Shown here: one piece after another, positions 1 through 5,303 of the stretch
Layout of the letters: each line of letters begins with the position of its first letter
Numbering within the stretch: position 1 is the first letter of the stretch
Assembly: GCA_949127695.1 (NCBI GenBank)
Contig: CASBQH010000310.1
Location: 1 to 5,798, forward strand
Direction of reading: 5' to 3'
From: Synechococcales cyanobacterium PMM_0073
GTDB taxonomy: Bacteria > Cyanobacteriota > Cyanobacteriia > Elainellales > Elainellaceae
Length of the DNA: 5,798 bases
Program-made: the position numbers and the translations under genes
The notes under the pieces: generated by a model
The model's input: the letters and a program-made list of their open reading frames with translations, nothing else
Database searches by the model: none
Told to the model about the DNA's origin: nothing

Positions 1-3000
1 ACTTCGCATGGCGACTACACGGATGCCTGGGTGCGAGATAATATCTACAGCATTTTGGCGGTTTGGGGGCTGGCGCTGGCTTACCGCAAGCTCGATGAGC
101 ATCAGGGACGCACCTACGCGCTAGAGCATAGTGTGATTAAGCTGATGCGAGGGCTGCTGTTTGCGATGATGCGGCAGGCGGGCAAAGTTGAGCAGTTTAA
201 ATATTCGCAAGCTCCGCTGGATGCGCTCCATGCCAAATATGACACCAGCACCGGCGATGTGGTGGTGGGCGACGACGGCTGGGGGCATTTGCAGCTAGAT
301 GCCACCTCGCTCTACCTGCTGATGCTGGCGCAGATGACCGCTTCTGGCCTGAAGATTGTTTTTACAATTGATGAGGTCAACTTCATCCAAAATCTGGTCT
401 ACTACATTGGTCGGGCTTACCGCACGCCGGACTTCGGCATCTGGGAGCGCGGCAACAAGATTAACCACGGCAACCCAGAGCTGAACGCTAGCTCGGTGGG
501 GATTGCTAAGGCGGCGCTAGAGGCAATTAACGGCCTCGATCTGTTTGGGGTCAACGGCTCACAGGCGTCGGTGGTGCATGTGCTGCCGGACGAGATTGCC
601 CGCACCCGGATCATGCTGGAGTCTTTGCTGCCCAGAGAGTCAGCCTCGAAGGAAGTGGATGCGGCAGTGCTGGCCGTGATTGGCTTTCCGGCCTTTGCGG
701 TGGACAATCCAGCTTTGGTGGAGCGGACGCGCCGCGAGATTATCCAGAAGCTGCAAGGCAACTATGGCTGCAAGCGGTTTCTGCGAGATGGCCACCAGAC
801 CACACTGGAAGACCCAACCCGGCTGCACTACGAGCCTAAAGAGCTGAAGCAGTTTGAGCATATTGAATGTGAATGGCCACTGTTTTTTACCTATTTGATG
901 CTGGATGCGCTGTTTCGGGGTGACGCTGAGCAGGTGGAGCTCTATCACCAGAAATTGCAAGCAGTTTTGGTGCAGCAGCATGGCCTAAAGCTGCTGCCAG
1001 AGCTGTATATTGTCCCGACTGAAAGCATCGAAGCCGAGCGCGCCAATCCTGGCAGCCAGACTCGGATTCCCAACGAAAACCTGCCGCTAGTCTGGGCACA
1101 GAGCCTGTATTTGCTGGGCGAGCTGCTACGCGAAGGGCTGCTGTCGCTGGGTGATATTGATCCGCTGGGTCGGCATCAGCGCGTCACCCACATGCGACAG
1201 CCGCTCGTCCAGATTGCGCTCTTGGCCGAAGACGAGCGCTTGCAGTCTGACTTGGCGACCTACGGCATCGAAACGCAGACTTTCAACCAAGTTTCGTCAA
1301 TTCAGATTCGGCAGTCGCAAGATCTCTCGGCGATCTATCAGCAGATTGGCCGTAACGATAAGCTGCATCTGACCGGACGACCCGTGCGACGACTCCGCAG
1401 CCTTACCACCTCGCGGATCTTTCGGGTGAAGGGCGAGACGATTGTGTTTTTGCCCTCGTTTTTAGATCAGCAGCAGTTTTACATTACGCTTGATTACAAC
1501 TTTTTGGTGGCGCAGATCAAGGGCGAGCTGGCTTACATTCAGCGCCACTGGTATCAGCTGGGCCGTCCGACGCTAACGCTGCTGCTCACCCATGCGATGG
1601 TTGCAGCCAGCAGCGAGCAAGCTTCAGCGATTGAGCAGTCCTCGCTGCTGGAGCTGCTGAAAGATCTCAAGAGCGGCAGCTGCGACAATGTTTCGGTGCG
1701 GCTAGGGCAGCTGCATCAGTTTTTGCTCACCGCAGGGCTGGAACGAATCGACAATGTGCATGATTTCACGTTTGAGCAGGCTGCTTTGGAACTAGCACCC
1801 GAAGTTTACTACCTGACTTCTGATCCGGGCAGCAACCTGCCGCTCAGCAATACACAGTCCTTCTTTCTGTCCTATGAAACTGACATTCCGCGCCTGCTCG
1901 CTCGTCTGCGTAACTCCCAAAACCTATACGAGCAGCTCGATATTCTAGAAACACTCAGCCAGCTCGTCGGATTAGAATTCGACACCGGCTTGGCCGCTCA
2001 GCTCGTAACAGTGGGGGAACTGCTGGATGAGGTCTATAAGAAAGCTAGCCAGCTGCACCTTTGGGCGGTGATTCGGCGCTCGGCGGCGCTGCTGCACAAG
2101 AGCGATATGGGGCTGGCGGATGCCGTCACCGATATTCTGGTCAGAGGCAAGCAGATCGCCGTGGGCAAAGCCTATAGCGAAGCCTCGCTGATCACAACTC
2201 CGACGCAGCCGAATGACATTTTGGAGAAAATCACCACCTTCTGTGGCAACGACGTGCGCGATCGCCCGCTGACTCAGGAGATTTTGATCTATCTCAGCCT
2301 GCTGATTAAAACCGATCCGAAGCTGTTTGATGGCCTGCTGACGCTGCGGGTGGGCTATTTAATTTTGCTAATCACCACCAATCTGGCGCAAGAGCTGGAT
2401 GTGACGCAGGACGAAGCTTACGAGCGCCTGATGCAGCTCAACCCGTCTGAAGTTAAACAGCGGCTGAGCCGAGTGTTGGCGGGCTATGACAGCCTGGATC
2501 AAGCTTTGCTGCAACAGGAGTCGCTGCGGATTCGGCAGCAGGATTCGATTGAGTGGGTGATTGCTGCCGAGGCGGCTGCTGCCACCGCTGCGCCAACCGA
2601 CTGGTGGCAGCAGCGCCAGCGGGATGGATCGCTCAACCGCGTGCCCTCCGGTTTTTATCCCAAAGTCTGGCAGGTGATGCAGCATTGCCGGGGCTTGGTG
2701 ATTGGCGACAAGCTCGATCGGCGCAACCGGCTAGAGAGCGAGATTATCTTGGCCGAAATGACGGCGGGCGAGAAAAACTTTGCGCTGCGGGTTGAGCATT
2801 TGCTCAACAGCATTCAGGCTCCTGAATATCGCCAGGTGAATATCGAAGCGCTGATGGAATTGGCGGCAATTGCCGAACGCAACCCGGCGCTGCAAATTGA
2901 AGAATATATCGTGCTGGATGTGCTGGTGGGTCACGCAGTTCGGCTGGCTTGGCTGGAGCGTTACCCCGATCAAGCTGACTTTTATGACCAACAAAAGGGC

Positions 3001-3126
3001 AGGGCTTGGCGCTCGTTTTATGAGACTTCGCCCTACGACTGCGCGGCCTATATCGCGAAAGCGCTGCGCTATCTGTCGGAGCTGGGGCAGGCATTTGAGC
3101 CAGAAGTGGCCGAGCTGAGCCACTAG
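1..3126 (+). CDS. Phosphorylase kinase alpha/beta-like (GH15-like) protein, 5'-truncated
   Basis: The frame is open from base 1 (first residues TSHGDYTDAW) and runs straight into WVRDNIYSILAVWGLALAYRK, so the true start lies upstream; the GTG at 31 is only an internal valine. 1041 residues are in the window. Counting from the first codon, blocks recalled from animal phosphorylase kinase alpha/beta subunits are GDDGWGHLQLDATS (90-103), DFGIWERG (144-151), LNASSVGIAKAALEA (161-175), YGCKRFLRDG (255-264) and HIECEWPLF (287-295). In eukaryotes these proteins are regulatory subunits with a glucoamylase-like (alpha/alpha)6 fold; the WER segment lies where GH15 enzymes carry a catalytic acidic pair. 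The C-terminal half is a long helical region I recognise only as the family's tail. No signal peptide or membrane segment is visible in the part present. Function in bacteria is not settled: glycogen/maltooligosaccharide binding or hydrolysis, or regulation, are both possible. The family is clear; the role is inference. Confidence 0.9.
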   Translation, partial: TSHGDYTDAWVRDNIYSILAVWGLALAYRKLDEHQGRTYALEHSVIKLMRGLLFAMMRQAGKVEQFKYSQAPLDALHAKYDTSTGDVVVGDDGWGHLQLDATSLYLLMLAQMTASGLKIVFTIDEVNFIQNLVYYIGRAYRTPDFGIWERGNKINHGNPELNASSVGIAKAALEAINGLDLFGVNGSQASVVHVLPDEIARTRIMLESLLPRESASKEVDAAVLAVIGFPAFAVDNPALVERTRREIIQKLQGNYGCKRFLRDGHQTTLEDPTRLHYEPKELKQFEHIECEWPLFFTYLMLDALFRGDAEQVELYHQKLQAVLVQQHGLKLLPELYIVPTESIEAERANPGSQTRIPNENLPLVWAQSLYLLGELLREGLLSLGDIDPLGRHQRVTHMRQPLVQIALLAEDERLQSDLATYGIETQTFNQVSSIQIRQSQDLSAIYQQIGRNDKLHLTGRPVRRLRSLTTSRIFRVKGETIVFLPSFLDQQQFYITLDYNFLVAQIKGELAYIQRHWYQLGRPTLTLLLTHAMVAASSEQASAIEQSSLLELLKDLKSGSCDNVSVRLGQLHQFLLTAGLERIDNVHDFTFEQAALELAPEVYYLTSDPGSNLPLSNTQSFFLSYETDIPRLLARLRNSQNLYEQLDILETLSQLVGLEFDTGLAAQLVTVGELLDEVYKKASQLHLWAVIRRSAALLHKSDMGLADAVTDILVRGKQIAVGKAYSEASLITTPTQPNDILEKITTFCGNDVRDRPLTQEILIYLSLLIKTDPKLFDGLLTLRVGYLILLITTNLAQELDVTQDEAYERLMQLNPSEVKQRLSRVLAGYDSLDQALLQQESLRIRQQDSIEWVIAAEAAAATAAPTDWWQQRQRDGSLNRVPSGFYPKVWQVMQHCRGLVIGDKLDRRNRLESEIILAEMTAGEKNFALRVEHLLNSIQAPEYRQVNIEALMELAAIAERNPALQIEEYIVLDVLVGHAVRLAWLERYPDQADFYDQQKGRAWRSFYETSPYDCAAYIAKALRYLSELGQAFEPEVAELSH
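2258..2265. repeat. HIP1 octamer GCGATCGC
   Basis: A perfect GCGATCGC palindrome lies inside the phosphorylase-kinase-like gene. This highly iterated palindrome is strongly over-represented in many cyanobacterial genomes. One copy in 5.8 kb is weak taxonomic support, not proof. Confidence 0.6.
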
Positions 3127-3791
3127 CTCACGGGTCGCTTCAGTTTTTGCTCCAGCAGCGACAGCAATCGAGCGTCGGTAAAGTCAGGAATTACGAGCTG
3201 AGCGCCCAGCTGCTCTAGCGCTTCCGGGCTGTGGGTTGAGGCAATTCCAACGGTGAAAATATCGGCTCCAATTGCCGAACGCATCCCCGAAGGCGAGTCC
3301 TCAAAGGCGACCGCCTGCTCTGGTGAAACCTGAAGCTGCCTGAGTGCCTCCTGGTAAGGCAGCGGATCGGGCTTGCCTTTAGGCAGATCGTCGCCCAAAA
3401 TTACTTGCTCAAAGGCCGTTTCCAGCTTGAGTGCTTTGAGGGCAAACCAGACGTTTTCGCGCGGCGCATTGCTGACTACAGCAATCTGGATTGCCTGTTG
3501 CTGCGCCCAGTCCAGCAGCGGCAGTAGTCCCGGCATCGGCTGTAGCGCGGTGGCACGATTGCGAAACTCGGCCTCTTTGCGCCAAATAAAATCAGCGGTG
3601 GCCTCTGCATCCAGCTGCGGCAGCAGATCTGCCACAATATCGGGATTGAGCCTGCCGCTGATGTGAGTCTGATAAAACTCGCGGTCGCTGTCAATGCCGT
3701 AGTCGCGCAGAAAATCTTGCCAGATCATGAAATGCAGCGAGTCAGTTTCGACTAGCGTGCCGTCTAAGTCGAACAGGAGCGCTTTCAGCAT
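3123..3791 (-). CDS. HAD-superfamily (subfamily IA) phosphatase / beta-phosphoglucomutase-like protein
   Basis: A complete 222-residue cytoplasmic hydrolase with all four HAD motifs: motif I FDLDGTL (nucleophile D8, acid/base D10), motif II VVSNAP (S107), motif III lysine in PKGKPDP (K140), and motif IV EDSPSG (E164, D165, Mg2+ site). Residues 15-80 form a small helical cap with the ISGR stretch (44-47), as in beta-phosphoglucomutase-like and sugar-phosphate phosphatase members. Length is normal for subfamily IA. The ATG at 3791 is preceded by GAGGAA (3795-3800 on the plus strand), 3 nt from the start, a good ribosome-binding site. The gene ends tail to tail with the phosphorylase-kinase-like gene, sharing CTAG at 3123-3126. 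The family is secure; the substrate is not. Beta-glucose-1-phosphate, 2-phosphoglycolate or another small phosphate ester are all possible. The neighbour hints at glucan metabolism, but only as inference. Confidence 0.92.
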   Translation of the reverse strand: MLKALLFDLDGTLVETDSLHFMIWQDFLRDYGIDSDREFYQTHISGRLNPDIVADLLPQLDAEATADFIWRKEAEFRNRATALQPMPGLLPLLDWAQQQAIQIAVVSNAPRENVWFALKALKLETAFEQVILGDDLPKGKPDPLPYQEALRQLQVSPEQAVAFEDSPSGMRSAIGADIFTVGIASTHSPEALEQLGAQLVIPDFTDARLLSLLEQKLKRPVS

Positions 3792-3832
3792 GATTTCCTC
3801 GCCATGTGGGTATTTTTCTTGCTTGTGGGGAC

Positions 3833-3860
3833 TTGCTGGCTTTATGTTGTCGTGGATACT
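3833..3860 (+). promoter_or_regulatory. Weak candidate promoter for the toxin-antitoxin operon
   Basis: TTGCTG (3833-3838) and GATACT (3855-3860) are separated by 16 nt. They match three and four of six bases of the -35 and -10 consensus. The predicted start of transcription is near 3867, about 27 nt before the antitoxin ATG. The position fits the downstream operon, but the boxes are weak. Confidence 0.3.
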
Positions 3861-3866
3861 AGAAGT

Positions 3867-3877
3867 ATGACGGTCAT
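3867..3877. promoter_or_regulatory. Putative operator palindrome ATGACGGTCAT
   Basis: This is a perfect 5-bp inverted repeat around one central base (ATGAC-G-GTCAT). It lies between the candidate -10 box and the antitoxin ribosome-binding site, over the predicted transcription start. Toxin-antitoxin operons are usually repressed by their own antitoxin at such sites. A repeat this short can occur by chance. Confidence 0.3.
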
Positions 3878-3893
3878 CAGCTTTAGGACGGAT

Positions 3894-4145
3894 ATGCTAA
3901 CAAATGTTGAAGGAATTTATCGAAACGGTCGAGTGGAACTCATCGAGCAACCTACCGATCTCTATGAAGGAGCGCGGGTTATTGTGATTTTTGTGAGATT
4001 AGATGAGATAGATCTCGATTCTCAAGGACTTGACAGAGAGCAGTCTGAAGTCCTGCGGGAACGCTTGGCAACATTCGCAGAGGATTGGGACAGTCCAGAA
4101 ATGAGTATCTATAACAACTATGACGCAGCCCAGGTTAACCGTTAG
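3894..4145 (+). CDS. Antitoxin-like protein paired with PemK/MazF toxin
   Basis: An 83-residue protein starting MLTNVEGIYRNGRVELIEQP. The start ATG at 3894 is chosen because TAGGA (3884-3888) lies 5 nt upstream and family-like sequence begins there. The frame stays open back to an ATG at 3804, but the extra 30 residues look like translated intergenic DNA. The N-terminus (VEGIYRNGRVEL, then YEGARVIVIFV) is beta-rich and resembles small DUF104-like antitoxins, which share an x-Y-x-N-G-x-x pattern followed by EGxRVxV. The C-terminus (LRERLATFAEDWDSPEM, then YNNYDAA) is acidic and likely amphipathic, as expected for a toxin-wrapping tail. It overlaps the downstream toxin gene by 26 nt, which supports co-translation. 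The pairing, not clear homology, is the main ground for calling it an antitoxin. Confidence 0.75.
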   Translation: MLTNVEGIYRNGRVELIEQPTDLYEGARVIVIFVRLDEIDLDSQGLDREQSEVLRERLATFAEDWDSPEMSIYNNYDAAQVNR

Positions 4146-4479
4146 GCGAAATGATGTTGTTCTTGTCCTCTTTCCAAACTCTAACTTGACCACTGCCAAA
4201 ACAAGACCTGCTTTGATCGTTCAAGCAGATGGCTTGAAGACAGGTTTGCCACAAGTTATTGTGGCGATGATCACCAGTCAAATGTCAAGAGCAGGGCATC
4301 TGAGTCGGGTCACTGTGCTTTTAAATTCTACAGAAGGATTGCAATCAGGACTACTGACAGATTCAGTCGTTATGACTGACAATTTGGCAACCATTACAAG
4401 CTCTGCGATTCAGCGTGTAATTGGCTCATTACTAGCAACAGATGTTGATCAAGCTTTGAGCCATACCTTTGGGCTATAG
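4120..4479 (+). CDS. PemK/MazF-family toxin (probable mRNA endoribonuclease)
   Basis: A complete 119-residue protein of normal PemK/MazF length. It begins with the typical RRNDVVLVLFPNS strand (residues 9-21), then KTRPALIV (27-34), where R29-P30 matches the conserved RP of MazF. Next come VIVAMITSQ (46-54), SGLLTDSVVMTD (76-87), and a C-terminal helix near IQRVIGSLLATD (97-108). Family members form SH3-like dimers that cut single-stranded mRNA at short motifs and are neutralised by the partner antitoxin. The ATG at 4120 lies inside the antitoxin gene and has no clear ribosome-binding site, so translation probably depends on coupling. The region equivalent to the catalytic Arg-x-Asp of Kid/PemK reads T80-D81, so the arginine appears absent. 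This may be normal for this branch or may weaken activity. Sampled GC is near 43%, lower than the flanking genes. Confidence 0.88.
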   Translation: MTQPRLTVRRNDVVLVLFPNSNLTTAKTRPALIVQADGLKTGLPQVIVAMITSQMSRAGHLSRVTVLLNSTEGLQSGLLTDSVVMTDNLATITSSAIQRVIGSLLATDVDQALSHTFGL

Positions 4480-4492
4480 GGAAAGCAATGCG

Positions 4493-4579
4493 GCATAACG
4501 GCTCAAATCAGCGGCGGCAGACATTCTTGAACTCAGCGCTGATAGCTTTTGTCCGTCCGTTACATTTGAACTGTTGGGC
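4493..4579 (+). repeat. attC-like imperfect hairpin downstream of toxin gene
   Basis: The outer boxes are GCATAAC (4493-4499) and GTTGGGC (4573-4579). The second fits the attC consensus GTTRRRY exactly; the first differs from RYYYAAC at one position. Inside, TCAAAT (4503-4508) pairs perfectly with ATTTGA (4564-4569), and GCGGCGG (4511-4517) pairs with CCGTCCGT (4553-4560) through one bulged base. The order of outer box, short mismatched spacer, inner box, unpaired bases and variable loop is that of a folded integron recombination site. The loop contains the perfect palindrome TCAGCGCTGA (4533-4542). It starts 14 nt after the toxin stop, as in a gene cassette. No integrase gene and no upstream partner site are visible, so it could also be a REP-like or MITE-like hairpin. 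Confidence 0.45.
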
Positions 4580-4586
4580 AAAAGAG

Positions 4587-4629
4587 AAAATCCCTGAAAT
4601 CCTGATCTGAAATGACTTTCAGGGATTTT
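4587..4629. terminator. Bidirectional Rho-independent terminator
   Basis: AAAATCCCTGAAA (4587-4599) is perfectly complementary to TTTCAGGGATTTT (4617-4629) around a 17-nt loop. A run of T follows on the plus strand, and the A run on the left gives a T run on the minus strand. It sits between the toxin operon and the minus-strand VOC remnant, so it could end transcripts from both sides. Confidence 0.8.
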
Positions 4630-4656
4630 TGGCTTACTGCCTAACAGCTCCACCCC

Positions 4657-4776
4657 TTACCATGACGATTGACCAATCTCGATCAGAATTCCGTCTAGAT
4701 CACGAACGTAGGCGACTGTCTGCCCCCAAGGTTTGACTTTGGGCTGTTCATAGGCAACTGCGCCCGCTTCCAAGAG
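4657..4776 (-). pseudogene. C-terminal remnant of a VOC-family (glyoxalase/bleomycin-resistance-like) protein
   Basis: Read on the minus strand, about 39 codons give [14 protein letters not shown], then [20 protein letters not shown], ending GQSSW and a TAA at 4657-4659. This is the characteristic last beta-alpha-beta unit of vicinal-oxygen-chelate proteins. The glutamate of LIEI is the usual metal ligand in metal-dependent members. Everything upstream (about two thirds of a normal 120-130-residue protein) is missing: the frame runs into sequence that on the other strand encodes an AraC domain. No start codon or ribosome-binding site is apparent. The exact break lies around 4770-4790. The remnant is well preserved, without internal stops or frameshifts, so the loss looks recent. 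Confidence 0.75.
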
Positions 4777-4920
4777 AGTCGATTTGGAATTCGAGAGATT
4801 GCTGCTCAGGTTGGCTATCCATCGGAAGTCTCATTTAGCAAAGCGTTTAAGCGATGGGCAGGGACTGCTCCAAGGAGCTATCGCCGGAACTGTCGCGTAG
4901 CCGCCTTGAGAGTAATGCCG
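4774..4920 (+). pseudogene. C-terminal HTH remnant of an AraC-family transcriptional regulator
   Basis: The plus frame from 4774 reads [19 protein letters not shown], then SFSKAFKRWAGTAPRSYRRN. This is the second helix-turn-helix of an AraC/XylS DNA-binding domain: [10 protein letters not shown] is the HTH core and FSKAFKRWAGTAPRSYR the signature tail. The first HTH and the effector domain are missing. Upstream, the frame continues only into the VOC remnant in antisense. The frame has no stop until 5083, well inside the opposite-strand tautomerase gene, so the native stop also appears lost or shifted; a TAA one frame away lies at 4923-4925. This is a non-functional fragment. Together with the oppositely oriented VOC remnant, it looks like what remains of a divergent regulator/target pair. 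Confidence 0.75.
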
Positions 4921-4921
4921 T

Positions 4922-5275
4922 CTAACCAAAAGTTGAGCCGTTCCAGCCCCACATATAGCCTTTGGCATCGGCAAACTCAATGTAGGTGCGCTCTAGCGGT
5001 ACGCCCAAGCTATCCTGTACCTGCTGGCAAAAATCTTGACTCATCGCCAGAGTTTGCTCAGGCTTCATGCTGCCGACGCTCTTAATTTCGATATAGCAAG
5101 CTGGCTCGGTCGTGCCAGCAAAGGTCATCGCAACTTCAGGCTCAAACGCGGTCATGATATAGGCTTCAGGCTTGCCCATATGCTGCGCTAGGCTTTTTGA
5201 CAGTTGCTTCAGCATTGCTTCAACGGCGGCGGACTCTGGGCTGGCCACCGAACTCTGAACTTTGATTAGCGGCAT
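4922..5275 (-). CDS. MIF-family tautomerase (phenylpyruvate tautomerase-like)
   Basis: A complete 117-residue protein, about the length of macrophage migration inhibitory factor and starting MPLIKVQSSV. After Met removal, the proline at position 2 would be the catalytic N-terminal base. K35 in MGKPEAYI aligns with the active-site lysine of MIF (TGKPPQYI). IEIKSVGSM (62-70) and the C-terminal GWNGSTFG (110-117) match MIF's SIG and GWNNSTFA blocks. MIF's CxxC redox motif is absent; only C60 remains. Family members are trimers that catalyse keto-enol tautomerisation of phenylpyruvate or related compounds; the physiological substrate here is unknown. GGAAG (5284-5288 on the plus strand) lies 8 nt before the ATG at 5275. 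The gene follows the DUF1517-like gene after only 28 nt on the same strand, so the two are probably co-transcribed. Its stop is about 2 nt from the AraC remnant. Confidence 0.9.
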   Translation of the reverse strand: MPLIKVQSSVASPESAAVEAMLKQLSKSLAQHMGKPEAYIMTAFEPEVAMTFAGTTEPACYIEIKSVGSMKPEQTLAMSQDFCQQVQDSLGVPLERTYIEFADAKGYMWGWNGSTFG

Positions 5276-5303
5276 GGTTTGGGCTTCCTATTTGGCGATT
5301 GGG

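Noticed and set aside
2731..3123. A 130-codon minus-strand open frame inside the phosphorylase-kinase-like gene
   Set aside because: No family resemblance, no ribosome-binding site noted, and fully antisense to a well-conserved gene; a shadow frame.
3804..3893. Hydrophobic 30-residue N-terminal extension of the antitoxin (MWVFFLLVGT...), which looks like a signal or membrane segment
   Set aside because: Family-like sequence starts at the ATG at 3894, which has its own TAGGA site, while the extension overlaps the candidate promoter and operator.
4141..4147. GTTAGGC, an exact GTTRRRY box, as a second attC end
   Set aside because: It lies within the overlapping toxin-antitoxin coding region with no matching inner boxes or hairpin; a degenerate 7-mer expected by chance.
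4639..4645. GCCTAAC, an exact RYYYAAC box downstream of the terminator, as the start of another attC
   Set aside because: No paired GTTRRRY with inner-box complementarity was found within the following 150 bases.
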